Positions 23,507-32,281 of a stretch of DNA of 37,724 bases are shown here, piece after piece (the stretch's first letter is position 1; each line of letters starts with the position of its first letter). A program made the translations under genes and the position numbers. Source of the DNA: Clostridia bacterium (GTDB lineage Bacteria; Bacillota; Clostridia; Lachnospirales; Lachnospiraceae); contig SAAH01000029.1 of assembly GCA_009929525.1 (NCBI GenBank), positions 1 to 37,724 on the forward strand. Reading direction: 5' to 3'. Below the pieces are notes generated by a model, which made no database searches, was not told where the DNA came from, and worked only from the letters and a program-made list of their open reading frames with translations.

Positions 23507-23535
23507 TTGACAAACCGAAGGCTTTCCCACATACT
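23507..23535 (+). promoter_or_regulatory. Promoter of the PHP hydrolase gene
   Basis: TTGACA (23507-23512), 17-base spacer, CATACT (23530-23535), then the ribosome site GAGGTGA and the ATG at 23584. It lies beside the outer copy of the repeated motif, so divergent co-regulation with the glycyl-radical operon is possible. Confidence 0.6.
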
Positions 23536-23583
23536 TATATCATGGTACACGGATTATCCTATGAAACCCCGAGGTGACGAACT

Positions 23584-24288
23584 ATGCAATTTGATATACA
23601 TACTCACACGATAGCTTCCGGACACGGAACAAGCTGTACGATCACAGATATGGCTAAAGCCGCCAAATCAAAGGGACTTTCCCTCATTGGCATCACCGAT
23701 CATGGGCCCGCCACTTTTGCTGCCGGCACACCGTCTTACTTTCGAAGCCTTCTCATGGCTCCCCATCTGCGCTGCGGAGTCCAGCTTCTATATGGGATAG
23801 AACTGAATATCCTGGATGATGAGGGGCATGTGGATCTGGAGGATGATATATTATCCCGGCTTGATTACGCCATCGCCAGCATGCATATACAAAATCATGC
23901 TCCCGGAACACAAGAAGAGAATACAAAAGCATATCAAAATGCCATGAAGCATCCCAAGGTCAAAGTGATCGGACACTGCGACGATGTAAAATATCCGGTA
24001 GATTACGAATCGCTTGTACTCTCGGCAAAAGAAAATCATGTTTTGCTTGAGCTAAATGAATCCTCACTTTCCCCCAGCGGTTATCGCGGAGATACACGCC
24101 AAAATAACGCTTCCATGCTTTACTGGTGCCAAAAATCATCACAACCCATCATACTTTCCAGTGACAGCCATGGACCTGAAGGGGTAGGCGACTTCACCCG
24201 CTGCCTGGAATTTGTGAAAGAGCAGAATTTTCCCAGAGAACTTATCCTTAACTATCGGCTGAACGATCTTTTATCTTATCTCAAATGA
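23584..24288 (+). CDS. PHP-domain metal-dependent phosphoesterase
   Basis: 234 aa with GAGGTGA before the ATG. It has the metal-binding motifs of the PHP fold in order: DIHTHTIASGHG (about 4-15), GITDHGPA (about 37-44), YGIELNI, VIGHCDDVKYP and ILSSDSHGPEGVG. It resembles the YcdX-type stand-alone PHP phosphatases. The natural substrate is unknown, but removal of phosphate from a small sugar- or nucleotide-phosphate is typical. It is divergent from the glycyl-radical operon and may share its control region. A terminator follows at 24303-24345. Confidence 0.88.
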   Translation: MQFDIHTHTIASGHGTSCTITDMAKAAKSKGLSLIGITDHGPATFAAGTPSYFRSLLMAPHLRCGVQLLYGIELNILDDEGHVDLEDDILSRLDYAIASMHIQNHAPGTQEENTKAYQNAMKHPKVKVIGHCDDVKYPVDYESLVLSAKENHVLLELNESSLSPSGYRGDTRQNNASMLYWCQKSSQPIILSSDSHGPEGVGDFTRCLEFVKEQNFPRELILNYRLNDLLSYLK

Positions 24289-24302
24289 ATAGCTCTAATA
24301 AA

Positions 24303-24345
24303 ATAAGGCGGCAATTTTGAATAAAAATCAAAATTTCCGCCTTAT
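24303..24345. terminator. Bidirectional terminator
   Basis: An 18-bp stem (ATAAGGCGGCAATTTTGA with TCAAAATTTCCGCCTTAT, one mismatch) and a 7-base loop, between the convergent PHP and GntR/LacI-type genes. Confidence 0.85.
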
Positions 24346-24376
24346 GATTTGCTGCAGCTGCCAATAACATTCTCTT

Positions 24377-25528
24377 TTATTGCTTCTTACTGCTTCTTCT
24401 TCTCTCTCTGAACAAAAGTCCCGTGATCAAAACATCTTCTTCTTCCACCAGTTTTCCCTCGATTTCTCTAAGAAGTATATCCATCGTTTTTTCCGCAATC
24501 TGTTTCTCATCTTGTTTCGCATGGAGAAACATCGTGCCAAATGGTGCCGAAGAATCTTCATCGATACAGGCCACACGGATATCTTTTTCCGGTATGATCT
24601 CTGTCATCTCCATCGCTTTCAAAACTCCCGGCAGGATGCCATATTCATCTACTATGACCGCATCCACATCTCCCCTTGTCCGCTCAAGAAACTTTCTCAC
24701 CTCATAGATCACTTTGGAATTTTGCAGATTATTGATCAGTTCATCCCGGTCAACATCCACATGTACCGCACAGATCCCAGCCTCTTTTTGCCCCTGTCTC
24801 GCCATCTCCTCGATATATCCGGTCCTACGTTCTCTTACCGAGTCTGCCTCCAGATAATCAGTAGAAATCAAAGCAATCTGTGTGCAGCCTGCTTTTACCA
24901 ATTCTCTTACAAGAGATGCTGTTGCTTCATTATTGTTGGTCCTTACCGACGGAACAGGTATCCCCTGGATTTTCTTATCTATCAGTACAATGGGAAAATT
25001 GTTGAGGCAAAGGCGACGGATTTCCTGGCTGTAATGCTTTCCATGGCTCGGCATGATGATCAAACCTGAAACTCCCATAGACAGCAGGAATCGGATTTCT
25101 TCTGTTTCCCGTTCTCTTTCGCCATAAGAAAACCGTATCACGATCTTATATTCAGCCCTCGCAGCAAAAAGGTCAAGAAAATACATAAGGTCAAGTCCAA
25201 AAGAATTGGATACGTGTTCTAAGATCACGCCGATCAGCCGTCTGCTATTTTCTTTTCCCTTAGAAACCGGTGTGCTCCCAGCCTGTTGCTTGTTCTGTAT
25301 ATACGTACCTTTTCCCGGAACTCTTTTTACATATCCCTCCTGAGCAAGCATTCGAAGTGCTTTATTCAGTGTTATGAGGCTCACCCCATATCTGGCACAA
25401 AGCTCCTTCTCACTGGGTAGTTTGGTCATAGCCCCTTCTTCCAAAGCTTTCCTGTATACATCTGTCTCTAATAGGTCTTTGATGCCATCATATACTTTTT
25501 GATATAAAAACTTTTTTTCTTTTTCCAT
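24377..25528 (-). CDS. GntR-type HTH / LacI-type sugar-binding regulator
   Basis: 383 aa. An N-terminal GntR winged helix (about 5-78) has KLPSEKELCARYGVSLITLNKALRMLAQEGYVKRVPGKGTYI. It is joined to a periplasmic-binding-protein-like sensor domain (about 97-370): LIGVILEHVSNSFG, GVSGLIIMPSHG, CTQIALISTDYLEADSVRERRTGYIEE, and DAVIVDEYGILPGVLKAM. This architecture is that of AraR-like repressors, which release DNA on sugar binding. No sugar genes lie immediately next to it, so the target is unclear; the BMC operons to its left or distant genes are both possible. Confidence 0.9.
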   Translation of the reverse strand: MEKEKKFLYQKVYDGIKDLLETDVYRKALEEGAMTKLPSEKELCARYGVSLITLNKALRMLAQEGYVKRVPGKGTYIQNKQQAGSTPVSKGKENSRRLIGVILEHVSNSFGLDLMYFLDLFAARAEYKIVIRFSYGERERETEEIRFLLSMGVSGLIIMPSHGKHYSQEIRRLCLNNFPIVLIDKKIQGIPVPSVRTNNNEATASLVRELVKAGCTQIALISTDYLEADSVRERRTGYIEEMARQGQKEAGICAVHVDVDRDELINNLQNSKVIYEVRKFLERTRGDVDAVIVDEYGILPGVLKAMEMTEIIPEKDIRVACIDEDSSAPFGTMFLHAKQDEKQIAEKTMDILLREIEGKLVEEEDVLITGLLFRERRRSSKKQ

Positions 25529-25539
25529 GATCCACCTTC

Positions 25540-26196
25540 TTATATATCTTTATGAATTTCAAAATGGTTCTTATTGTACTCAAGAAGTCCATCTTTTTGC
25601 ATCTTAGACAACTCGCTTGACAAAGCACTCCTGTCCACAGCAAGGTAATCCGCAAGCTGCTGCCTCGAAAATGAAATATCTACGATACAGCTTCCCTGCT
25701 TTATTGCTTCATAAGAAAGATAAGAAAGTATCCTCTCTCTGATCGATCTTGGTGTGATACAATCTATCTTTCTGCTGAGATTCAGATTCTTGCCTGCCAT
25801 AACATATACAAGGTTATTGATCAGGCGATTATGGAACTGGCAGCTGGAGCTGCAGGTCGTCAGGATCCTCTTCACACTCAAAAACAAGATCTCCGTATCT
25901 TCCACTGCTGCCACATCCACCATCAGCGGCTCATCGCTCCGACATGCGTATGTCTCCCCAAACACCTGTCCCGGACCAGATTCTCCGAGGATGCTTTCTT
26001 TTCCCCATACATCCAACTTTACAATATGGACTTTCCCCGTAAGGACAAGGCCCAGTTCCTGAAGCTTATCTCCCTGTTGGAAAATCCTGGTCCCCTTTTT
26101 ATATTTTCTTTTATATGTTCCAAGACATTTTAACATAACATCCAATTCTTCTGGTTTGATTCCCATGAATATAGGTGTCTGTACAAATTTTTCCAT
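25540..26196 (-). CDS. Crp/Fnr-family transcriptional regulator
   Basis: 218 aa from MEKFVQTPIFMGIKPEELDVML, with AGGT upstream of the ATG (a longer frame exists). The cyclic-nucleotide-binding-type barrel (about 8-125) contains KKGTRIFQQGDKLQELGLVLTGKVHIV and GQVFGETYAC. The C-terminal helix-turn-helix (about 150-218) contains FSRQQLADYLAVDRSALSSELSKMQKDGLL. Divergent pairing with a two-cluster ferredoxin gene is common in clostridia, where relatives respond to nitrosative or redox stress. The effector cannot be read from sequence; no Fnr-type N-terminal Cys cluster is present. Confidence 0.9.
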   Translation of the reverse strand: MEKFVQTPIFMGIKPEELDVMLKCLGTYKRKYKKGTRIFQQGDKLQELGLVLTGKVHIVKLDVWGKESILGESGPGQVFGETYACRSDEPLMVDVAAVEDTEILFLSVKRILTTCSSSCQFHNRLINNLVYVMAGKNLNLSRKIDCITPRSIRERILSYLSYEAIKQGSCIVDISFSRQQLADYLAVDRSALSSELSKMQKDGLLEYNKNHFEIHKDI

Positions 26197-26221
26197 ATTT
26201 ATACCTGCTTTTTTCTTTTTC

Positions 26222-26235
26222 GTTGTCAAAACAAC
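26222..26235. promoter_or_regulatory. Palindrome upstream of the Crp/Fnr gene
   Basis: GTTGT-CAAA-ACAAC, perfect 5-bp arms, 26 bases ahead of the Crp/Fnr start. It is a candidate autoregulatory operator. A second inverted repeat, GTTCTTT / AAAGAAC (26284-26290 and 26302-26308), lies in the same intergenic region, nearer the ferredoxin gene. Confidence 0.4.
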
Positions 26236-26359
26236 CGATTTTCTTCAAATAGGATCCTATACTGTAAATATTCCATCTATACGGTTCTTTTATTTTACTC
26301 GAAAGAACGGATAAAAGCAATTCCATGATATTACAAATATAACCTGGAGGTATCAAAAT

Positions 26360-26959
26360 ATGAAAAGACGTATTATAAAAATCGATGAAACCAAATGTAA
26401 CGGATGCGGTATCTGCGCTATGGCCTGCCATGAAAATGCCATTGGCATGGTAAACGGCAAGGCCCGGCTCCTAAAAGATGATTACTGTGACGGACTGGGA
26501 GATTGTCTTCCTGCCTGTCCGGCTGAAGCCATTACCTTTGAAGTCCGTGAAGCTGCCTCTTACGATGAAGCCGCAGTAAAACAGCGTCAATCCCAAAACA
26601 GCAGGCTGATGAACTGGCCTGTACAGATAAAATTGCTTCCCATCACTGCTCCCTATTATCAGTATGCTCATCTTTTGATTGCAGCAGACTGTACAGCATT
26701 TTCTTATGGGAATTTTCATGGGGATTTTCTCGAAGGCAAGATTCCTCTGGTCGGATGCCCTAAACTCGATATGGTAAATTATGCCGAAAAACTGACAGAG
26801 ATCCTCCGCTGCAACAAGATAGCCGAGATCACCTTAGTAAGAATGGAAGTTCCCTGCTGCCGAGGACTGGAACGTGCTGTAGAATCTGCAGTCAAAGAAA
26901 GTCAACGGGATATTCCTGTAAATAGATACGTGGTCAGTACCGAAGGACGGCTTATCTAG
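26360..26959 (+). CDS. 4Fe-4S ferredoxin-like protein (two clusters plus C-terminal domain)
   Basis: 199 aa with CCTGGAGG before the ATG. The N-terminal part (1-60) has KCNGCGICAMACHENAIG (C-x2-C-x2-C-x3-C) and a second, modified motif, DYCDGLGDCLPACPAEAIT. Residues 95-199 are a distinct domain with YYQYAHLLIAADCTAFSYGNFH, IPLVGCPKLD and VRMEVPCCRGLERAV, which has extra Cys. Proteins of this layout usually sit next to Crp/Fnr regulators in clostridia and are linked to hybrid-cluster-protein or redox-stress regulons (family knowledge); no hcp gene is in the window. Confidence 0.88.
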   Translation: MKRRIIKIDETKCNGCGICAMACHENAIGMVNGKARLLKDDYCDGLGDCLPACPAEAITFEVREAASYDEAAVKQRQSQNSRLMNWPVQIKLLPITAPYYQYAHLLIAADCTAFSYGNFHGDFLEGKIPLVGCPKLDMVNYAEKLTEILRCNKIAEITLVRMEVPCCRGLERAVESAVKESQRDIPVNRYVVSTEGRLI

Positions 26960-27015
26960 CACGCAGTTCATCTCCACCACAGTGTGATCCTTTAGGACGC
27001 GATTTTGCTAATACA

Positions 27016-27090
27016 AAAAGCAGTTTCTGTAAGGCAATGCAGGCATATCACCTGCGTTTTGTCTTACAAAAACTGCTTTCTATTTTTAAT
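27016..27090. terminator. Long hairpin terminator between convergent genes
   Basis: AAAGCAGTTT (27017-27026) pairs with AAACTGCTTT (27070-27079), continued by TGTAAG / CTTACA and an inner GCAGG / CCTGC. CTATTTTT follows on the plus strand and AAAAAG precedes. It ends the ferredoxin gene and the LCP gene on opposite strands. Confidence 0.75.
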
Positions 27091-28759
27091 TTACTGCAAT
27101 TCCAGTGCTTACAATTTCTTTTCTCCATTTGTAAGTACCATCAACAAGATTTCTGTTTTGTTCTGCCGGTGCATTTGGCACACGAAGGACAAACACTGGA
27201 TCTATATATGGATTCCTGATTACCTTTTGTTTCTTTTGAGTGCCGCTTTGTGTTGTGTCCAAAGATGATGCTGTACTGTTTCCTGGCACATTATCTGCTA
27301 CCACAGCTGCCTTCCTTTTTGCCTGGAAAGAAGATACCACACTCTCATCAATATTTTCTCCAACTACCATCTTAGCTGAATTGTCATTGTATCCAATCTC
27401 CGGTTCGAGGACCACCTGAGCTTCGCCGCCTTGTACTTCCTGATCTGCTGCTGCCTGATCAGTTGTCTGGGATGCCGTTTGATCTGTCCCATCAGTTCCA
27501 GCTGCATCTGTTGTCTGCTGTGTACCGTCCACTGCCTCACCAGTCACTGCGGCTTCCCCCGTTGGTGTCGGTGTTATCAATTCACCAGCATCATCTATGA
27601 TATCTGCACCGTAGATCGTCTCTTTTAATTTTCTTGCAGTACTCTCCCATTCAGGGACAAGATTTCCATTTACGCCGCTGTACATGCCATCGTATGGAAT
27701 ACGATCCTGTACAATGTTGTAATTCAGCAACGTTGGCACTTTTGCAAGCAATCCCCAGAACTCGTTCTCAGGTACATTATGTGTCACTAATGGGAGAAGT
27801 CGGGTCGCCAGTCTGTCTATATCTTCAAAACTCATTGCCTTGACATTTTCCAAAAGCTTCATCAACACTTCCCTTTGGCGCTGTGTACGCTGGTAATCGG
27901 AATTGCCTACTTTTCTGATCCTGGCATACGCTACTGCCTGCATACCGTTGCAGGTGTAAGTACCTTCTCCAGGGATCAGATAATCTTTAGACTTCAATCC
28001 CAGGATCCTGCACTGCTGTCTGATACTTTTATTTGCATTTTCAGCTTCCTTTTCAGTAAATGTCAGCTGAATAGAACCGATTTCATCGACAATATCTATC
28101 ATCGATCCAAAATCAACCGTTGCATAACGATCCACATCAATTTTATAGTTTTCCTCTACAGTCGCTGCCAGAAGAGGACCTCCGCCATTAGGGTAAGCTG
28201 CATTCAGCTTTCTGTAACCCACATCCGGTATATGGACCAGTGTATCCCTCATCAGGGATATCATGGAAATCTGATGCAAACGATAATTGATCGATATAAG
28301 GATCATAGAATCAGAATTGCCCACATAATTCTCTTTTGTAGTATCAAGACCTATAAGTAATACATTATAAACATTTCCATCCGTCGTGATCGGCTCCGAA
28401 GATGCATACTGCTGCATGTTCTGCTGAGCTTCCAAAAGTTCCGGATCGATAACCTCTTCTACCTGCTCTGTTTCTCCTGCTTCCGCTTCGGCTGCTTCCT
28501 GCTGGGCTTTCTGCTCTTCAATCTGCCTGGTTGCTTCCTCATCGGTCACATAATTTGTCTTGGCATAATAATGATGTCCAAAATAATAAATGGCACCAGC
28601 CAGACAGGCGAGGAATACAAGGATGATCCCCACTGTGATTCCTGCTTTCTTTTTCTTCGACATCTTGTGTTTCTTACTCTTGCCAGTTTCCTCTATCTGT
28701 GTTTCCGATTGAGACACAGGTGTCTGTTCTTTTTTTTGAGATTCGTCATTTTCCGACAT
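27086..28759 (-). CDS. LytR-CpsA-Psr (LCP) family cell-wall glycopolymer transferase
   Basis: 557 aa from MSENDESQKKEQTPV, with GGAGG before the ATG. A short polar cytoplasmic tail precedes one membrane segment (about 40-65, GITVGIILVFLACLAGAIYYFGH). A linker leads to the LCP catalytic domain (about 125-310): VYNVLLIGLDTTKENYVGNSDSMILISI, ISLMRDTLVHIPDVG, KLNAAYPNGGG and AYARIRKVGNSDYQRTQRQREVL, with the Arg/Asp residues that bind polyprenyl-phosphate. The C-terminal 180 residues are a low-complexity Thr/Gln/Ala/Asp stretch then a short basic end, longer than usual. LCP proteins attach secondary polymers to peptidoglycan outside the membrane. It is unrelated to the BMC genes. Confidence 0.93.
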   Translation of the reverse strand: MSENDESQKKEQTPVSQSETQIEETGKSKKHKMSKKKKAGITVGIILVFLACLAGAIYYFGHHYYAKTNYVTDEEATRQIEEQKAQQEAAEAEAGETEQVEEVIDPELLEAQQNMQQYASSEPITTDGNVYNVLLIGLDTTKENYVGNSDSMILISINYRLHQISMISLMRDTLVHIPDVGYRKLNAAYPNGGGPLLAATVEENYKIDVDRYATVDFGSMIDIVDEIGSIQLTFTEKEAENANKSIRQQCRILGLKSKDYLIPGEGTYTCNGMQAVAYARIRKVGNSDYQRTQRQREVLMKLLENVKAMSFEDIDRLATRLLPLVTHNVPENEFWGLLAKVPTLLNYNIVQDRIPYDGMYSGVNGNLVPEWESTARKLKETIYGADIIDDAGELITPTPTGEAAVTGEAVDGTQQTTDAAGTDGTDQTASQTTDQAAADQEVQGGEAQVVLEPEIGYNDNSAKMVVGENIDESVVSSFQAKRKAAVVADNVPGNSTASSLDTTQSGTQKKQKVIRNPYIDPVFVLRVPNAPAEQNRNLVDGTYKWRKEIVSTGIAVN

Positions 28760-28798
28760 CCGACAGGCCTCCATTCGTTTCTTAGCATATTCGACAAA

Positions 28799-28827
28799 AT
28801 GATACCATCTGCATTATCATTTGTCAA
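28799..28827 (-). promoter_or_regulatory. Promoter of the LCP gene
   Basis: Minus-strand TTGACA (28827-28822), 17-base spacer and TATCAT (28804-28799). An inverted repeat AAATGATA / TATCATTT (28797-28804 and 28815-28822) overlaps it and might be an operator. The rest of the gap at 28828-28951 shows no gene. Confidence 0.7.
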
Positions 28828-28951
28828 ATCTTGTTGAAGTTTTTCTTACGTTTTTATTACATCATTACCTGTCTATCGTTATCCTCCGATCAGCTGATAC
28901 ACGGATCACTCTGCACCTTGTGCTTCCGTAATCTTCTGACATCATCACATC

Positions 28952-29803
28952 CTACAATCTTCTCAGCCACCGAAGTGCCAGATCCATCCATCCGGCATTA
29001 TCTTCCGGTATCTGAATGGTTCCATTATCAATGATTTTCTCGCACAGTGACAGACCATGGCATCCCTTTTCATATATATGAAGTTCAAAAGGTACATGAT
29101 TCCTCCGAAGTGCCACCGCAAGCTGCAGCGAATTCTCCACCGGAACATCCTGATCCTCCTGTGTATGCCACAAGAATGTAGGTACCGTCTTTTCACTCAC
29201 TCTGCTTTCCAGCGACAATGCATTTGCCATCTCCTCGGTGAATCCCGGTCCCAGAAGAAGTTCTCTGGATTCTTCATGGGTAAATTCTCCCATCGTCACC
29301 ACCGGATAACACAAGATCATACCATCTGGCTTCCACATTTTTTTGCCTTCTATTACCGGATATGCATCTGTGAGAGCTTTTTCGATCACCGGCTCATCCC
29401 ACAGATTTCCCAGACTGCAGCACAGATGCCCTCCTGCAGAAAATCCCGTGATCACAATTTTTTCCGGATCGATATGATACTCCCGGGCATGAGATCTCAC
29501 ATATGCCACTGCCGTTGCCAGTTCAAGCATCGCACTGGGATATCTGGAAGGTGCAACACTGTACTGAAGCACAAATGCCTGATTGCCTGCTGCCAGATAC
29601 TTCATCGCCACTACTTCCGCTTCCCGGTCTGACTTAAACCGATAGGCACCGCCCGGACACACGATCACCGCCGGACGTTTGTGGGAATAAAACAATTCTT
29701 CTGATTCATCCAATATATACGTATACAGCTTTGGCTGGGTGCCGTCCCAGACCGCATCCACCTTTTCATAATCTACTTTCATATCAATGCATTCATGTCT
29801 CAT
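28952..29803 (-). CDS. Alpha/beta-hydrolase, carbohydrate acetyl-esterase type
   Basis: 283 aa. Oxyanion loop PAVIVCPGGAYRFKSDREAE (about 44-63), nucleophile elbow VITGFSAGGHL (Ser about 120), acid residue in WHTQEDQDVPVENS, and His in EKGCHGLSL near the end. There is no signal peptide, so it acts in the cytosol. It resembles acetyl-xylan or related sugar esterases of gut Firmicutes. Placement after araD suggests that it deacetylates imported arabinoxylan-type oligosaccharides; the substrate is inferred. The ATG at 29803 follows GGGGGC; a start seven codons later is possible. Confidence 0.88.
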   Translation of the reverse strand: MRHECIDMKVDYEKVDAVWDGTQPKLYTYILDESEELFYSHKRPAVIVCPGGAYRFKSDREAEVVAMKYLAAGNQAFVLQYSVAPSRYPSAMLELATAVAYVRSHAREYHIDPEKIVITGFSAGGHLCCSLGNLWDEPVIEKALTDAYPVIEGKKMWKPDGMILCYPVVTMGEFTHEESRELLLGPGFTEEMANALSLESRVSEKTVPTFLWHTQEDQDVPVENSLQLAVALRRNHVPFELHIYEKGCHGLSLCEKIIDNGTIQIPEDNAGWMDLALRWLRRL

Positions 29804-29832
29804 AATGACTGCCCCCTGTTTTTATACAATTT

Positions 29833-29887
29833 TTCAGCAGCCTCACAGATATACGATCGGTAGACCGTTATCTGCAAAGCTGCTGAA
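29833..29887. repeat. Intercistronic stem-loop between araD and the esterase
   Basis: TTCAGCAGC (29833-29841) pairs with GCTGCTGAA (29879-29887), with an inner CAGATA / TATCTG and CGGT / ACCG. No U-run follows on the minus strand, so it is more likely an mRNA-stabilising or attenuating hairpin than a strong terminator. Confidence 0.55.
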
Positions 29888-29921
29888 TGAGTATGTGATG
29901 CATATATTTTACATCTATATT

Positions 29922-30611
29922 CTATTTTTGTCCATAATAAGCATTTGCTCCATGCTTACGATAATAATGTTTGTCCTGCAGTTCCTGAGGAGCCGGTTGT
30001 ACCTGAGGGTTGATCATCTCACATCTTGCTGCCATCTTTGCCACTTCTTCCAGAACTACTGCATTATGCACTGCCTCATGTCCGTCTTTTCCCCATGTAA
30101 ATGGTCCATGATTTTTGCAGAGCACTGCCGGAACAGCCTCATAATCCTTATCTTTAAAATACTCTGTGATAAGCAGACCTGTATTCGTCTCATAGGCGTT
30201 GTCTATCTCTTCTTTTGTCAGACACCGAAGGCATGGAACTTCTCCATAGATATAGTCTGCATGGGTCGTTCCATAACATGGGATTCCCCGTCCGGACTGC
30301 GCCCAGCTTGTTGCCCAGGAAGAATGTGTATGCACGATACCGCCTATATTAGGAAATGCTTTGTACAGTTCCAGATGCGTTGGCGTATCTGAAGAAGGGT
30401 TGTATTTTCCTTCTATCTTATTTCCCTCAAGATCCATGATCACCATATCCTCCGGTGTCAGCTTATCATAATCAACACCACTCGGCTTGATGGCAAAATA
30501 TCCTGTCTCTTTATCAATCTGACTTACATTTCCCCATGTAAATGTGACCAGTCCGTATTTCGGAAGAAGCATATTTGCTTCATAGACTGCTTTTTTCAGT
30601 TCTTCTAACAT
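29922..30611 (-). CDS. araD: L-ribulose-5-phosphate 4-epimerase
   Basis: 229 aa; the ATG at 30611 has GGAGG at better spacing than the adjacent ATG at 30614. It belongs to the class II aldolase/epimerase fold. Zinc ligands are in [15 protein letters not shown] (His-x-His) and [23 protein letters not shown] and [21 protein letters not shown] bind the phosphate. The C-terminal [14 protein letters not shown] is typical of AraD. It makes D-xylulose-5-phosphate for the pentose phosphate pathway. It is the third enzyme gene of araR-araA-araB-araD. Confidence 0.96.
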   Translation of the reverse strand: MLEELKKAVYEANMLLPKYGLVTFTWGNVSQIDKETGYFAIKPSGVDYDKLTPEDMVIMDLEGNKIEGKYNPSSDTPTHLELYKAFPNIGGIVHTHSSWATSWAQSGRGIPCYGTTHADYIYGEVPCLRCLTKEEIDNAYETNTGLLITEYFKDKDYEAVPAVLCKNHGPFTWGKDGHEAVHNAVVLEEVAKMAARCEMINPQVQPAPQELQDKHYYRKHGANAYYGQK

Positions 30612-30624
30612 CATATCCTCCGTT

Positions 30625-32232
30625 CTACTTCAAGTGTTCCACTGCCGCACGTTCTATAGCAATTCCTTCTTTGTATCGTTTCATAAATTCTTCAAATCCA
30701 CACACGCCTTCTGGATCCGGCGCTGTTTCTACACTGCTGGCATCAGCAAATACTTTATTGTCAAGATATTGGGCTAAGGTTTCACCCTCTTCTTTTTCTC
30801 TCATATAAGCTGCCAGAAGTGCGATGCCCCATGCGCCGCCCTCGCCTGCAGTCTCCATAACTGCAACCGGAGCATCCACTGCGTCCGCAAGGATCTGCTG
30901 TCCTACCCCTTTTGTCTTAAAGAGTCCGCCGTGTCCCAACAATTTGTCAACCTTCACGCCCTCTTCCTTCAAAAGGATATCAAGACCGATCTTCAATGCA
31001 CCAAGGCAGGTATAAAGATTGGTTTTCATAAAGTTCGGCAGGTTGAATCTGCTCTCCGGTGTCCTCACAAAAAGAGGACGTCCCTCTTCAAAGTGTGTGA
31101 TATGCTCACCGGAATGGTAGCAGTAGGATAAAAGACCTCCACAGTCTTTATCTCCTTCCAAAGCTTTGCGATATAACGTTCCATAAAGTTCGTCGCCGCT
31201 TACCTTAACGCCGAAGCTTTCCAGCGTTTCCTTAAAAAGCTTCACCCAGGCATTCAGATCTGAAGTACAGTTCTGAGAATGCACCATAGCTACCGGACTT
31301 CCATCCGGAGTGGTAACCGGATCGATCTCCACATGAATCTTTGAAAGAGGTTTCTCAAGTACGATCATGGCAAATACAGAAGTACCTGCGGATACATTAC
31401 CTGTTCGTTTTGCTACACTGTTGGTAGCTGTCATACCTGTTCCTGCGTCTCCCTCCGGAGGGCAAACCGGAATCCCGGCTTTCAAAGTACCTGTCGGATC
31501 AAGGAATAATGCACCCTCTTCGGTCATATTTCCTGCAGCTTCACCAGCGCTTTTCACTTCCGGCAGGATTTCTTTCAGTTTCCATCCCAGATTTTTGTCT
31601 TCTATCAGTTTGTCGAACTTCGCAGCCATATCTGCATGGTAATCCATAGCATCTGAATCAATCGGAAATACTCCCGATGCATCGCCTGCTCCCAGGATCT
31701 TTTCTCCCGTGATCATCCAGTGGATATATCCTGCCAGAGTAGTAACAAAGTCGATGTCTTTCACATGTTCTTCTTCATTCAGTATTGCCTGATACAGATG
31801 TGCGATCGTCCATCTTTGTGGAATCTGCTGTCCGAAAAGTGGCGTCAGGATCTCGGTCGCCGGCTCCGTGATATTATTTCTCCAGGTTCTGAATGGGACC
31901 AGCATATTTCCCGATTTGTCAAAAGCCATATACCCATGCATCATGGCACTAAATCCCATAGATCCAATCTTATCAAGCGTGATCCCATACTCCTGTTTTA
32001 CATTCTCCACAAGATCACGATAACTGTCCTGCAGACCGCCTTTTATCGCTTCCAGACTATACGTCCAGATACCATCCACGTACTGATTCTCCCACTCATG
32101 GCTTCCGGAAGCTATCGGTGCACGATTTTCCCCCACAAGTACCGCTTTGATCCTGGTAGATCCAAATTCTATTCCCAGGCTTGTCTTTCCCTCCTGGATA
32201 TTCTTAATAATGCCATCTTTATCTGATCCCAT
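30625..32232 (-). CDS. araB: Ribulokinase (FGGY family)
   Basis: 535 aa. The FGGY kinase fold has [17 protein letters not shown] as the phosphate-binding loop near residue 18. [29 protein letters not shown] is the second ATP-binding half, and [45 protein letters not shown] is the C-terminal signature. It is the clostridial-type version, shorter than B. subtilis AraB. Its place between araA and araD supports L-ribulose as the substrate; a xylulokinase-like role is the only real alternative. The ribosome site is weak (GGGGAT). Separation from araD is only about 10 bases. Confidence 0.9.
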   Translation of the reverse strand: MGSDKDGIIKNIQEGKTSLGIEFGSTRIKAVLVGENRAPIASGSHEWENQYVDGIWTYSLEAIKGGLQDSYRDLVENVKQEYGITLDKIGSMGFSAMMHGYMAFDKSGNMLVPFRTWRNNITEPATEILTPLFGQQIPQRWTIAHLYQAILNEEEHVKDIDFVTTLAGYIHWMITGEKILGAGDASGVFPIDSDAMDYHADMAAKFDKLIEDKNLGWKLKEILPEVKSAGEAAGNMTEEGALFLDPTGTLKAGIPVCPPEGDAGTGMTATNSVAKRTGNVSAGTSVFAMIVLEKPLSKIHVEIDPVTTPDGSPVAMVHSQNCTSDLNAWVKLFKETLESFGVKVSGDELYGTLYRKALEGDKDCGGLLSYCYHSGEHITHFEEGRPLFVRTPESRFNLPNFMKTNLYTCLGALKIGLDILLKEEGVKVDKLLGHGGLFKTKGVGQQILADAVDAPVAVMETAGEGGAWGIALLAAYMREKEEGETLAQYLDNKVFADASSVETAPDPEGVCGFEEFMKRYKEGIAIERAAVEHLK

Positions 32233-32281
32233 AAGCCAATCCCCGCTTTCCCGTCTGTTTTACCCTACTTATCCATGCTTC

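Noticed and set aside
28952-29803. Assigning the esterase to the BMC pathway
   Set aside because: It is adjacent to araD, far from the BMC genes, and has no targeting helix.
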